From Viola odorata (taxonomy: Eukaryota; Streptophyta; Magnoliopsida; Malpighiales; Violaceae), in NCBI GenBank assembly GCA_963691705.1, contig OY829542.1, forward strand, positions 28,072,579 to 28,136,578: a stretch of DNA of 64,000 nt, given 5' to 3'. This document shows positions 29,673 through 42,155 of this stretch, piece after piece. How positions within the stretch are numbered: the stretch's first letter is position 1; each line of letters opens with the position of its first letter. Below the pieces are notes generated by a model. That model made no database searches. It saw only the letters and a list, made by a program, of their open reading frames with translations, and was not told where the DNA came from. The position numbers were made by a program, and so were the translations under genes.

Positions 29673-32600
29673 CACATCTATCATTGGCAATCATGGAGTC
29701 AGAAGAACCCTTGTCGATAACGGATGTGCGGTAAATTTATTTTCATTGGAGTCTTAAAACCTCATGAAGCGTCCCGACAGTGAGCTGACACCTTGCAAAA
29801 AGCTTATAATTGGGGTGGATGGAGTTCCTATCCCAGTGACTGGAGTCACCTTACTGCCTGTGTACTTTAGAGAAGACACGTCCAAAAGGTCGGAGGAATT
29901 GTTATTCTTGGTCGTGGATCTTACCTTGCCCTATAACGCCATACTTGGACGTCCATTTCTTAATCGTTTTGGCGCAGCGATATCCCAAAAGCACTTAAGG
30001 TTAAAGTATCCCTCATGGGATGGAGTGGTCACAGTTAAAGGCGATCAAAAGCTGGCAGCCGAGTGTTACCTACTCATGACTCAAAAGAGCTGTGACAGGT
30101 ATGTGTGCGTGACGGTGGATCCCTTCGAGCAGAAAGATGAAAAGTGTACCCAGCCAGTGGATAAAATGGTGCCCGTCCTCATTAATGGGGTCAGGGAGGA
30201 AAATTTCTTGGTTAGCGAGAAGCTAAGCCCTGAAGAAAACACACCATTAGCCTGATTGCTAAACAAATGTAAAGGAGAATTCGCCTGGAAACCCGCAGAT
30301 ATGCCCGGTATCTCACGAGAGGTAGCGAAACATCGACTTAACGTTGATCCCAGCGTCAAACCGATCCAGCAAAAATGACGAGCGTTCTCTGTAGAGAAAG
30401 CAACAACCGTCGACAAGGAGGTGTCAAAACTCCTAGATGCGGGTTTCATTCGAGAAGTGCAATATCCGACTTGGCTAGCTAACCCTGTCCTTGTTCCAAA
30501 GCCTAACGGAGAGTGGCACATGTGCATTGACTTCACTGATCTAAATGATGCTTGCCCTAAGGATTGCTACCTGCTCCCTCGAATCGACCAGTTAGTCGAC
30601 CAGACTACTGGGTATGCTTATTTGAGCTCCTTAGACGATAACTCCGAATACCACCAAATTCCCATGGCCGTCGAAGACGAAGAAAAGACCGCCTTCATTA
30701 CCCCGAAGGCCACTTACTGCTACACGATGATGCTGTTTGGACTGAAAAATACTGGAGTAACTTTTCAGCGCATGACAAACAAGGTGTTCGAGAAACAAAT
30801 CGGGAAGAAAGTAGAGGCTTACGTGGATGATATATTGGTTAAGAGTCGAAGCTTTGAGGACCATTTGGCAGATTTGGAAGAGATTTTCAATGTGATGAGA
30901 GAATACAAGATGAAATTGAACCCTCATAAATGCATGTTCGCATTCCAAACGGGTAAGTTCTTGGGTTATGTGGTCAACTAGAAAGGCATCCAACCAAACC
31001 CGTCAAAGATCAAAGCTATCCATGACATGATATCCCCCCGAACTGTCAAAGAAGTACAAAGACTCACAGGGCGCGTTATCGCTCTAGGACGTTTCATTTC
31101 CAAACAAGGTGAAAGATGCCTACCCTTTTTCAAGGTTATACGTCAAAAGGCTCCTTTTGGATGGACAAAGGAATGCGAAGAGGCGTTTACGAGCCTAAAA
31201 GCCTATCTTTCATCTGATCTGGTGTAAACAAGACCAGAGCAGGGCGATACCCTATACCTGTACCTTGGCGTTGCCGATGAAGTGGTTAGTGCTGTCCTTG
31301 TGCGAAATGACAACCATGCCCACCACCCAGTGTACTTTGTTAGTCATGTCTTGAAAGATGCTGAGTTGCGGTATGCTCGCATTGAGAAAATAGTGTTTGC
31401 ACTAATACAGGCCACGCGGAAAATGGACAGATATTTCCAGGCCCTCCACGTCATCGTGCTCACAAACCAACCTTTGGGAAGGATTTTCAGGAAACTTGAG
31501 TCTTCAGGAAGAATGTTGATTTAGGCCATCGAACTCGAACACTATGGGCTACAGTACAAAGCTCGACCATCCATTAAAGCCCAAGTTCTAGCAGATTTTA
31601 TAGTCGAGTGCACGTTCACGCAGGATCCATTAATGGACTTACCTGAAGAAGAAAAAGATGACTTAGATCTCCTATTCCCTGAAACCTACACTGACTTATG
31701 GGTTGTCCACGTGGATGAAGCCAAAAATCAAGAACTAGCTGGAGTCGGAATCCTAGTAACCGGACCACTAGGCATACAAATACGATACGCCATCAGGATC
31801 CTGCAGCCGTTATCCAATAATACGGCGGAATATGAAGCGTTGTTGACTGGACTCAGGATAGGCAAAAATTTATCCATAAAAGCCATACACGACGGCGGAG
31901 TAATGGGAGACCTACGACTGAAGATATACGGCGACTCCAAGCTAATAATAGATCAAGTCTTGGGTAATTCTCAAGCCAGAGAGCCCATTATGATTCAATA
32001 TCTCTCCAAAGTGAAACGCGAATTGCTGGAAATAAGAAAAAAGGGCATACAAGTCAGCATTGAACACGTCCCTTGTGAGGATAACGCTGAGGCAGACAAC
32101 CTTGCAAAAATTATGGCAAGCCTAGAAGCAACCATATCCGCGGACGTGTATTTTGAAGAAATATTTGTGCCTTCCTTTATGGAGGAACAAGTGTCACTCT
32201 GTATTGAAGAAATTGAAAATGACTGGCGAATCCCTATAATAAAATACTTGAAGAATGATTAAGTACCCAAAGATAACACCGAAAAGAAAAAAGTGTTGAA
32301 ATAGGCGGCACGGTGTACATACTATGATGGTGAACTGATTCGGAGGTGCTTCTCTCATCCAGCCGCCAAGTGCATAATAGAACAAGAAGGCCTCCATACC
32401 TTGCGAGAAATCCATGAAGGCATATGTGGCATGCATGTGCCCAGCGGCACCTTGGCCGCACAAGTTTTTCGGGCAGGATTCTATTGGCCTACCATTCGCA
32501 GGGATTGCAATAATTTTGTACGAACCTGTCAGAAATGTCAGGAGTTTTCTAAAATTCCTCGACAACCTGCTGCGGAAATCTCCGAAATCGTAGCTCCTTG

Positions 32601-33205
32601 TCCTTTTGCCAAATGGGGAATTGACATCTTGGGCCCATTTCCAAAAGCAAGATCTTAGCTAAAATTTGTAGTCGTGGCAGTGGACTACTTCAGGAAATGG
32701 GCGGAGGCGGAAGCAGTGGCCAACATTACAACGGAAAAGATACGACATTTTTTCAAACACCAAGTTATCATGCGATTTGGCGTACCCCATGTGCTAGTCA
32801 GCGATAACGGGATAGTTCACAAGCCAATTCTTTAGAGACCAGTGCGCGAAATTCCAAATCGAACAAAGATTCTCTTCCGTAGCCCACCCGTAGACTGGCG
32901 GTCAGGCGGAAGTAACCAATCGAAGTATTCTCAGTGGCATCAAGAAAAACCTAGAAGGCTCCAAAAAGAAATGGGCAGACGAGCTGCCATATGTGATGTG
33001 GGCATACCGCATGACCGTTAAAACCAGTACAGGAGAAACGCCCTTCGCCCTGGCTTTCGGCACTTAGGCCGTCACACCGGTAGAAATCGGTACTCTAAGC
33101 CTGTGAGTGGCGTACTTCAAAGAAGAAATAAATGAAGAGAGGTTACGAGAAAACCTCGATGCATTGCCAGAACTGCATGAAGAAACACGTTTGGATAACA
33201 TGCGT
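29673..33205 (+). pseudogene. pol: Old Tat element protease-RT-RNase H-integrase
   Basis: From 29,673 to about 32,800 a single frame is kept, with roughly nine in-frame stops (for example 29,755, 30,253, 30,375, 30,979, 31,225, 31,522, 32,260, 32,656). Most fit C-to-T or G-to-A change. Domains: protease (LVDNGCAVNL, LPYNAILGRPFLNRFG); RT (KEVSKLLDAGFI, MCIDFTDLNDACPKD, MLFGLKNTGVTFQRM, AYVDDILVKS); RNase H (GWTKECEEAF, FVSHVLKDAELRY); a second RNase H (VHVDEAKNQELAG, NNTAEYEALLTGL, GDSKLIIDQVLGNS, NAEADNLA). Integrase follows (HTLREIHEGICGMH, CQKCQEF, GIDILGPFPK, VLVSDNG). A frameshift near 32,810 and more stops follow. The end is about 33,205. It is inactive, but it supplies the RT region missing from the inner element. 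Confidence 0.9.
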
Positions 33206-33264
33206 TAACACTTGAATCGGAAATATTCTTGTGTATTTTTGTGATTGATTACGTGCAGATAATG

Positions 33265-33700
33265 AAGGGTGCCAGGAGTAAAAATCCTATCCTTGTGATG
33301 GTAGGTCCTGATCTGACGGCTCACTAAGACGAGGCACGCCCTGGCATACTTAAGGATTCAGTGCTGGAAGTGAAAATCCTGTCCTTGTGGCAACTGCGCT
33401 AACATAGGCGGCCCACTAAGACGAGGCACGCTCCAGCACCGTCGGCAGTGAAAATCCTATCCTTGTGGCAACTACGCTAACATAGGTGGCCCACTAAGAA
33501 GAGGCATGCCCCGACACCTCTGGGAGTGAAAATCCTATCCTTGTGACAACCGTGCTCACATAGACGACTCACTAAGACGAGGCACGCCCCAGGGACGTAA
33601 TAACAACGCCTGGAAGTGAAAATCCTATCCTTGTGATGGCCAGTCCTGATCAGGCGGCTCACTAAGACGAGGCACGCTCCAGGGCGAACGTGGAAATTCG
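33265..33700 (+). repeat. Repeat block R2 in the old Tat element
   Basis: Five copies of a 65-100-bp unit centred on 'gtgaaaatcctatccttgtg' followed by 'cactaagacgaggcacgc'. It is the reverse-complement counterpart of 23,937-24,400, at the same place just downstream of integrase. The 43-bp satellite is not present here. Confidence 0.75.
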
Positions 33701-34705
33701 AGGTAAATCGCGGTATCCCAGCGAGTAACAGGACAACAAATACCCGGTGAAGTTGACTTGCTAAGAAAATGATATGAGCAACACCAACAACACTCTGGTA
33801 TGTGCGGATGAAGGCCCCTGGAGGCAACTAGTGTTTATCATTGCACATTATTTTACTAACATAATAATTGAGAATGTGCAGGAAAATACCGATGCCCGTG
33901 CAGGCAGTAATATCGCATGGTCTGTTATCATGATTTACATGGCATGAGTGTCATTAACGGCATATGTTCTGCCACCCTGATTCAAGAAACACTGCCAGAA
34001 AAGGACGTGTTGACATCTATCTATATGGTATTCCTCGCTAGTGACAAGGAATATCTACATCAATACAATGTTGTTATGAAAATTTTCATTCTAAAAGTCA
34101 TCTCGTCGATTAAATTATCTCTTCAAGGGAATGATAGCAATACCTGAGGCAGTGATGCCTTCGGAGTGATCCTCTCGATTTGAAGGCGTATACGGCAATA
34201 ACACCATGATATCTTCTCTTGCAGAAACGGATTATATGCTTCATATCGCGGGTAATATCCGTTATACCATCTCATTGTCATGAGTTTCCATTTCTGAAGC
34301 TATCTCTTATCTGTTAACTGATATATAGTAAGCAGCGTTATTCCATTCTGTTATAAAGTGTGCATGCCTAGTCATGTCGCGATATATTGCAAAATACCCG
34401 TTATCATGTGCCTATGATCCTACTGATTACATGGCGGTTCTGCGGCTATGCTATCTATGCTGGAATTCTATGGTTTTGCTGCGTTATGGCAGCCCTGCAG
34501 AGAAAAGGAACAGCACAAGGAAGATCAACTACAAAGGGAGATAGCAAACAAATTTATATGATTGTTCAAAAACCCGCGTAAGGGTTACAAAAGCAAAATC
34601 CCTCAGAAAGAAGAGCAAAAAAAAAAGGGGGGGTGGGGGGTGTGATGCCTGAAATTCAGAAAAGGTGACAAAAGAGGCCTATGGCGGTGTCGTCCCGCTG
34701 TCCCC
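33701..34705. other. Spacer with internal polypurine tract
   Basis: No gene is seen in 33,701-34,590. At about 34,600-34,646 lies a strong purine run on the plus (element) strand, A10 followed by G7TG6TG, directly followed by TGATGCC. It looks like a polypurine tract but is not next to any LTR. It ends just before the 3' end of antisense gene B. Confidence 0.45.
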
Positions 34706-37132
34706 CTATCCTTCGCGAGTCTCTACCCGCATCCTGTAAAAGTTCTCATCTGTAAGGACCCCGAACTTCTTTAGAAAGACTTGGGTGAGGTCCTCAGCAC
34801 GAAACGCTTCTTCCCTATAAAGCTGCACGAAGTAGTCGGACATGATACCTACGGTCATCTCGCAATACCATTTACCTTTTTCCACCGACTCCTTCTCCAG
34901 GGCAGCCTTCTCCTCCCCCAGTGCCGTCTTCTCCCCTTCCAGCGCGGCATTTTTACTCTTTTCTGCCGCTAATTTGGTGTTATGCGTGACAACTTTGGCA
35001 GCTTCTTGTTCACGGATCTCTTCCATCTCTCTTTTGATAGTCGCCAGGGCTGTCGCCAGATCATCACTCTCCCCCGTTATCTTCTCCACTTCTTCTTGTT
35101 TCTTAGCAAGTTCTTCTGAAACCTACTGATGGGAGTTATGTAGCTTGTTTGAGGAAGAAGTGAGGGACTCAACTTTCCTTGTCATGTGCCCGACCCAGTA
35201 ATGGAAGTTGTGAAAAGCAGAAAATATATCGGAGCACACCGAACTCACTTGTTCCTCAGAAGTTTTAGAAAGAAATACCTCCTCCTCTTCCTGGACCGAT
35301 AACGCGTAAGCAGCCAGGAAAGCAGAAGCCACGCTGGAACTATCACCCCTACAGCTATAAACCCGGTCTTACGCAAGTTACCCAAGTCAATTTGATGAGT
35401 AACGGGCCCGGAATCGCCCAGCGAACTCACATCAGCCATAAGATGGGGAGCAGCAACCTCCCCCTCGGAAGGTGGGCATATTGGAGCATTCAAGGGAACA
35501 AAAACTAGAGTAGTGGGGGATGGAGGCTGACGAGAAGAAGCGCCCATAACAAACCCAAGAGAATCATGAGAGTGGAAGGGTGGAAAATCGGACTCCGTTA
35601 AGTCTGTAGTAAAACCCATGACCTGGGAAACGGAAGGAGGAGGCGACGTGTCAAAGGAATTGGGCGAAACCTGAAAGGAACTGGAAACGCCCGCAGTCCT
35701 CAAAGGATCAAAAGATTGACCCCCAGAAGCCACGACAGAAACAAAGGCGGCAACACCCCCGCTATCCCCCTCCCGGTGGATAACGGGACCCCCGACAAGC
35801 TCGCGCCCTCCTCGTTATGTCGCAGTTTCTTGGGACGTTGTTGGAACACGTGAGACAAGTTCATGTTATCCTCTGATGACGGGTGAGCAGAGGCAGCAAT
35901 AGTATCCTACAACGAGAAATATTGAGAAAGATAAGAAAACAAAAGAGAAAGTTGGAAAACGTTAAAAAATGCAATACGTGACATAACGAGGGCATGAAAG
36001 AAAGATGTATAGTAGTGATATCGTTAACGGGCACCTCTGAAGAGATTACCATGCCAGAGGGAGGAGCAAGGGCGGCGATGCATCTTCTCCTCTTCTTTTT
36101 TCCCGACGGAAACTCTAGAAGACGCCTGAACATGAGTAATGGTGGCAGAAACAGTCGGAACAAAAACAGGGACGGTAACAGCTTCCTCACCAATCTGAGA
36201 AGTAGATCCCGAACGAGACTAACATTCACAACAGACGATAGAACCGGATTAATGGCCGCAGCAGCAGCGGTAGAGGCAACGACAGCTTCCTCTCTCTCTC
36301 TTTTCTCTTTTGAGCCCTTCCCTCTCGTCTTCTAACGCACTCAGGCTTCCAGTCGGGCGGAGGTTCTGCACAATCGCAAGACAATGTTAGCATTAGTACC
36401 CCTCGAAATAACAAGAAAATGGCAAAATACTCACTTTCAACACAGACTCGAATGTCGATCCTGCATGCCAGTTTGTGAGTATGAATGCTAAGGTTCAGCT
36501 CGAGCAGTTTGTCTAACCAGCCTTGCTCAGGCGAAGGGAGAGGCCTCCGCCGACCCCAGGCCCCTTCCGTGATGTCGTGATTAAAACCGGTTCTCCACTA
36601 AGGGCCAGGCAGATTAATAATAAAGAACTCATTTTTCTAATTATCAATGAAAGATTCAAGGTGCAGAAGCTTCCAGGTAAAAGGTTTTAGCGATTCATCA
36701 TCATAATGTGGCGATATCGCTATAACACCCCTACAATTGAAAAAGCGATTGAAGCAGCAAAAGGGAAGGAGAGGCGATCCCTTTGTATCTACAAAGTTCT
36801 ATGAATACGTAAATGCAACAGTACGCATTAGGGGTCAATTGGGCAGGATTTAAGTTAAGAGTGGCAACTAATTGTTCCACTAGAGGATCAAGAGGAAACT
36901 GGAAACTATAGCCGAATATCTTGGCATACAAAAGCCTACGGTTGTCGGTCAATTCACTATTAAGGCGTAGCAAATTGGGGGCGACTTCAACCGAACAACC
37001 CTCAAGAATGTGGGCATTGTGTTGGGATAATTTCTGTTGAAGCACGGTCGGAGAAGTGATAGTGGTAACAATGTTTTCAATCTTTTCCTCCCCAACAGAT
37101 TTGGATTGAGGACGACGACGAGTTCTAGCCAT
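34706..37132 (-). pseudogene. Antisense gene B, old copy
   Basis: Start MARTRRRPQSKS at 37,132. Exon 1 carries LLYAKIFGYSFQFPLDPLVE and NAYCCIYVFIEL and is broken after about 36,731. Intron 1 is 36,434-36,366 (AAA^GTGAGT ... TGCAG^AA). The next exon reads AEPPPDWKPECVRRREGR with a basic stretch. The last exon begins after acceptor TTGTAG (35,907). It continues with DTIAAS-like sequence, the conserved LMADVSSLGDSGPVTHQIDL, a coiled coil (35,089-34,860) and the tail FLKKFGVLTDENFYR, stopping at 34,706. Several frameshifts and stops are present. Exon order and intron sites equal those of 20,820-23,149, supporting the splicing model. Confidence 0.7.
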
Positions 37133-37296
37133 GGCAGAAGTAAAAAGATGAAAAAAGTGACAAAAAAGGAACAGAAGTACCTTTCAAAGAGAAGAAATCA
37201 GAGTGCCTAGACGGTGGAAAGAAGAAACGCAAGTCGGCTTGAGATGTTATAGAGAAAATAAAACAACAAAAGGAGGAAAGGAAGCATGTGGCGGGT

Positions 37297-37304
37297 TTTA
37301 TAAC
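37297..37304 (-). promoter_or_regulatory. TATA box of the old antisense gene B
   Basis: On the minus strand GGGTTATAAAACCC lies about 165 nt upstream of the ATG at 37,132, matching the position and context of the box at 20,641. Confidence 0.6.
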
Positions 37305-37744
37305 CCTAGTGGTTAGTCAAAAAGACTGTTGAAACAGTCGTTGCGTGGGAAGCGTTAGGAGGAAAAGACACGAGCAATGAGTACATTTTTAGAGAAGCGA
37401 GAAGATGCTTCGATTTTACCATTCCCGAGGGGGCACCAACCCCTAACGCCTCTACGAATTGACACGTGTGGTCTGGCTATTATTACTTTTTCTCCTGCAT
37501 TAATGAGGGATTCTCAAGCATTAAATGCTCTGGAAAAGTGGAATCGATTTTCAAACCAAGATAGGCGCAATAACGTGATGATCAAGATAACGCGATGCAA
37601 CGTTAATTCAGTCGACAATCGCCAAGATAACGCAAAAGAAGAAGATAAAGCGGCAGAGATTAATTATTATTATTTAAAAGAAGTTTGGGCGTTATTATTA
37701 CAAAGCCAATGGCAACAATGATCAAATCGAGAAAGAAACAATAA

Positions 37745-38245
37745 TTAACGGGGACGGGCGGAACCTCTCGCGTCCCCCGCGACATACGAATCACCAGATA
37801 ATGGGAGCGTCTCGATATCGCCGTCGTCGCCTACTTCTTCCTCCTCTGAGGAAAGAAAACCTTCCTTGCTCCCGTCAATCTCACTCATTTTTGCAGAGGC
37901 ATAGTCGGCTATCTTAGCAGGATCGAAAGTCCTACTGCGATAATAGTCCGCGAACCCGGTGGTAAAGACCCACATAGCGTTTTTCTTCCACAAGCTTATC
38001 TTTGACGGAACCTTGGCTAAATCCATGTCAATCGACATCTCTTCATGAAGAAGAGAGTTTCTCTTGTCAGCTGCCACTAGCTCCGCCTCAAAAGCCTCAA
38101 CGATAGCCTTCCCCTTGGATTTTTCCCTTGCTAAATCCGCGTCGCGAACCGATATCTCTTCATGAAGAGAATTTTTCTTGTCAGTAGCTACCAATTCAGC
38201 CTCCAATGCTTCAACTCTGGCTTTTTGATTGACGTTTATTTCCAT
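37745..38245 (-). pseudogene. Antisense gene A, old copy, C-terminal part
   Basis: The frame encodes two tandem copies of the VEALEAELVA(T/A)DK(K/R)NSLHEE coiled-coil block, DLAKVPSKISLWKKNAMWVF, FDPAKIADYASAKMSEIDGS and the tail EGFLSSEEE. This parallels the end of gene A at about 19,850-20,144 (one copy of the block there). The upstream part of the gene is replaced at 38,246 by the Athila LTR. The sequence after the SSEEE tail extends further than in the young copy. Confidence 0.75.
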
Positions 38246-39684
38246 GTGTTTTTACTATCTTAGACCACCTTGGTTATGGTAAAAACAATCTCTTTTATGT
38301 CAATTTGTGGTCTTTTGAAGGAAGTCTTGGCCAAGAGAAGATTTGAAGGAAACGGGTGCCTTGAGCGACAAAGTGGCAATCTTAGCCGCAGGCTTAGCTA
38401 AGATTGTAGAGATAGAGGCGTGCCCATCATGGATTCACGGGATGCTGATCAGGAAGCCAGCTGGCTGTTACATCTCTTGGATAAAATCTCGGATGTAATC
38501 TTATTTGAACAAAAATAATCTCTTAGTATCTTATTTATTATTTAGTTTTCGAATTTGAACAATTGGGATTTTTCTTATCCCTATCTTTTAGTTATTTGAA
38601 GTTTGGAATTTGGAAAGGAACGTAATTGGTGGGGACTCTAACCTTGTTAAAGGTTAGGGAAGGCTGTCAATTACAGGATCTTCTTTCTTCTAACTTCTGG
38701 TTCTTGTAAACATTTGCTCTGTGGTTATTCGGTTTGGAATATCACAGATTTATTTTAATTCATGCTCTTCAATTATTCTTTTCTTTAATTATTATGTCTA
38801 GTAGCTAAACACCTAATTCTTGGTAAGGGTTGAGTGAGCGTACTTGTGATTTGTGAGACTGATTGTTCTTATTATCCTCTCATTCATAATCAATTCAAGT
38901 TCTATTTTAACAAACCGATTCCCGTCTAGGCTAAGACTTGATCGATCTTAGGCAAGACGACGAATTTGTAGCTAGTCACAAAGGGGACGAGCGAAACCGG
39001 AGTGACGAAGTAGGCAGCTAACCTCGCGGGGGTTAGTGAACTTGAATCGATATAGGCCTAACCAGACTGACAATCTAGGGCTCCGAGTTGGGAGTAGCTT
39101 AGCCTAGACTCTATCTTTCCCTATGCCATTGAGAAAACGCATGTGCCTCAAGCCAGCAGCCAATTGGATAAACCCTTTAACCAGCAAGGTGTCCACTGGC
39201 CAAGATCACTAGGAAAGGGGGTACCCTCCAAGTGATTTGAATAGGAGGAAAGTAGGATTGGAAAGGGGTTCCTCCCAATCTATAGCAAAGTTATGAGAGA
39301 GAAGGAGAAAATCTAAAATCAATGATCGATTGAACAAGTAGCGCGTTCACGAATCCACCCTTACCAGGAGTTTACCCCAAGACAGTTCACAATCAACCTC
39401 AATCTGCAATCTTAGCTAAGATCACCTTCTGCTTAAGATTGCCTCTATTTATTTTATTATTGCTTGTTCTCTTTTATGCTTTGTTTACCTTAACTGCAGG
39501 AACAAAACCCCTCAACTCCAGTGACGAGGAAGTGGAGTCAAGACTACGAAACCCCAACAAGATCTCTATGGACGAACCTCTTATCACAATCTACGAGTCC
39601 CTTGTGGACGAGTGATAAGTTGTATTCCTACCCCATTTCTATATCTTTTTTACAACTAAATTTGATGCCCTCGAACTGCAATCA
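38246..39684 (+). repeat. 5' LTR of the Athila-type element, about 1.44 kb
   Basis: The left edge is set by the break in antisense gene A (TGTG at 38,245-38,248). The right edge is CA at 39,683-39,684, six bases before the PBS. Short repeats of 'cttagctaagat' type occur through it (38,370-38,410, 39,410-39,440). No second LTR is in the window to confirm the ends. Confidence 0.6.
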
Positions 39685-39689
39685 AATTT

Positions 39690-39707
39690 TGGCGCCGTTG
39701 CCGGGGA
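39690..39707 (+). other. Primer binding site, Athila/tRNA-Asp type
   Basis: TGGCGCCGTTGCCGGGGA is the well-known PBS of Athila and related elements. Confidence 0.9.
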
Positions 39708-39731
39708 TCTTTTGACGGTGTATTTGTAGTT

Positions 39732-41500
39732 TTGTTTTTATTTTTTTCTTTTGCAATAAAGGAAGATTTATTACCTTTGAATCCAAAACTTACGAAGACT
39801 GAAGCACAAAACAGAAAGAAAGCCAATAGAAAATTCGACGGTGAATTTTCTAGTACACAAACAGAATCCAGTTATGTTAGCAGTCTAGGCCAAGATTCAG
39901 GCCCAGCTGAAAACCCAATACCAAACATGGAGGAAAACCAACAAGAACAGACGATGAGGGAACAAAATAGGGGGGCAGAATGAGTGACCTACTCCTGTAT
40001 CAATCTACCCCCGATGGCTAATGATTGGTCTATCAAGACAAACATCATAGCCAACTTAACCAAGTTCCACGACCACTCAAACGAGAATCCATATAACCAT
40101 TTGAGGAACATTCACCTCCAATGTGACACCCTAAAACCAGTAGGAGTGTCAATCGAGAGAGCCAAACTGAAATTATTTCCCTGGACTCTTGAAGACTCAG
40201 CTAAGAATTGGTTCTATAGCTTGCCCCATAACACTATTACAACATGGGGAGATATGTCTGCTGCCTTTCTGAACAAGTATTGGAACGCAACTAAGGCAGG
40301 GGCAGCTAGGAAGAGTTTAGTTTCCATTCAACAGAGAGGAGGGGAGAGTTTGAGCGAGTATCATCAAAGGTTTAGAAACCTTCAAGATATTTGCCCTACC
40401 CATGGAGTGGCTGATCATCTCCTAATCCAATATTTCTATGATGGAATGTGTGTGAAGGATAAGGAGAGGTTAGATGCAGCCGCTAGAGGAGTACTTCAAG
40501 ATCTTACACCAACAAGAGCCAAATTGCTTCTCCAAACGATGGCCGATAATTGCCAAAATAACACCCCATCTGAGAGAAATTCTGCACCTTCTTCTTTGAA
40601 TGCTATAAATGTTGAAAATAAGCTTGATAAGATTACTAATATATTGATGAATCTTTCTACAGGTGCCACATCTCAGGTACAAACTACGGTAGAAGCAACT
40701 AATCCTATGCCCTCGATTTACGAGATTTGCCAACAATTAGATCATCCAACCCATAGTTGTTACGTGGTAAAATAGTCGGGTGATCCTGCCCTAATCCCAG
40801 TGAATGTAGCATATGGTTACAATCAGGGACAACCTAGATTTCCACATGAAAGTAACCAATACCCTTGGAGACAACATCTCAATCTAAGGTGGAGGCAAGA
40901 TTCGCCTCAGCCCAGCCAACAACCACAACAGCAACCACAACAATCCCCCATTAATTTCCAACACTTCGTACCCAGACCACCTGGAGCAAATCAAACCAAT
41001 GCCCCACTATTACCTCCTGCACCTCAACCGCTTAAGATTACCGGAGTTCCTATAGAAGAGACGTTGCAAAAATTCATGCTTGCAACCCAATCCAGTCTTG
41101 TTGAGATGCAGAAACAGAACGTGGAGATGCAAAAGCAAATCAGCCAATTTACTCAACAGACGCAACAACTTGAGTCAGGTGGCAAACTACCTTCCACCAC
41201 TGAAAATAATCCCAGGCACAATGTAAGTGCTATTAATCTTAGGAGTGGAAGCATCCTACCTGAAAGGAAGGGAGCGAAGTCAAACCAGGAGATACATAAT
41301 CGGCTATTTGAGGATGAGGATGATGATGTGGACGAAGAAATACAAGCAGAATCTCAGACGGAACCAATCTTGGGTAAGACTGAGACTAAGACTGACGATC
41401 CAGCCGAAACAGAGAAAGACCAGCCGATCTTAGCCAAGCCAGTGGCTAAGATTGATGAGCAGAGTTCCAAACCTCTGGAACCAGTGGAGATTCCACCACC
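39732..41500 (+). pseudogene. gag: Athila gag
   Basis: One frame with in-frame stops at 39,981 and 40,773. The core reads KTNIIANLTKFHDHSNENPY, RAKLKLFPWTLEDSAKNWFY, AAFLNKYWNATKAGAARKS, and GESLSEYHQRFRNLQDICP, a typical Athila gag. A CX10C/His cluster (EICQQLDHPTHSC, about 40,725-40,763) is a degraded zinc knuckle. Then come a Gln/Pro-rich region and a coiled-coil segment (MQKQNVEMQKQISQFTQQ) followed by INLRSGSILPE, conserved in this group. An acidic linker leads into protease. Confidence 0.85.
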
Positions 41501-42155
41501 CTATCCTCCCAAGTCCTCAAAACAGAAGAAGTTAGATGAGGCTAAGGAATTCATGAGCATTTTTGACAAAGTGGCAGTGAATATTCCTATGCTGGATTTA
41601 ATTTCTAAAGTACCATCTTATGCAAAATTCTTAAAAGAAATTTGTACTAACAAAAGAAAACTTGCAGGAATTGAGAGAGTGAATCTTACACAGAATGTTT
41701 CCTCAGTACTTCAGAGCAAACTCCTAGAGAAGTGCGGAGATCAAGGAACCTTCACAATCCCTTGTAAGATAGGGAACTTAAATGTGGAAAAAGCTCTTTG
41801 CGACTTAGGGGCTGGAATCAACGTGATGTCCTTGAAAGAATACGAGACATTGCAAATAGGACCAATGAAAGAGACGCAGGTGGTGATTCAATTGACTGAC
41901 CGAACCGTAATTCATCCTAAGGGAGTAGTAGAGGACGTTCTTGTCCAAGTTAATAATTTTATATACCCTGTGGATTTTTATATTGTTCAGATGGATTCTG
42001 ACTTGCTTTCTTGTACTACAGATGTGCTTCTAGGGAGACCTTTCCTTAGGTCAGCTAGAGTAAAGATAGATGTTTATGAAGGAAGTATCATTTTGGAATT
42101 CTTTGGGAGCACGATTAAGTTCTATATGAAGGAGGGATTTAAAATATCAAAATGA
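41501..42155 (+). pseudogene. pol: Athila aspartic protease region
   Basis: It continues the same frame. KKLDEAKEFMSIFDKVAVNI and AKFLKEICTNKRKL precede the protease itself: ALCDLGAGINVMSL (D-L-G-A in place of DSG, usual for Athila) and TDVLLGRPFLRSARVKID. The stop at 42,153 is followed by frame changes before RT, which shows decay. Confidence 0.85.
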
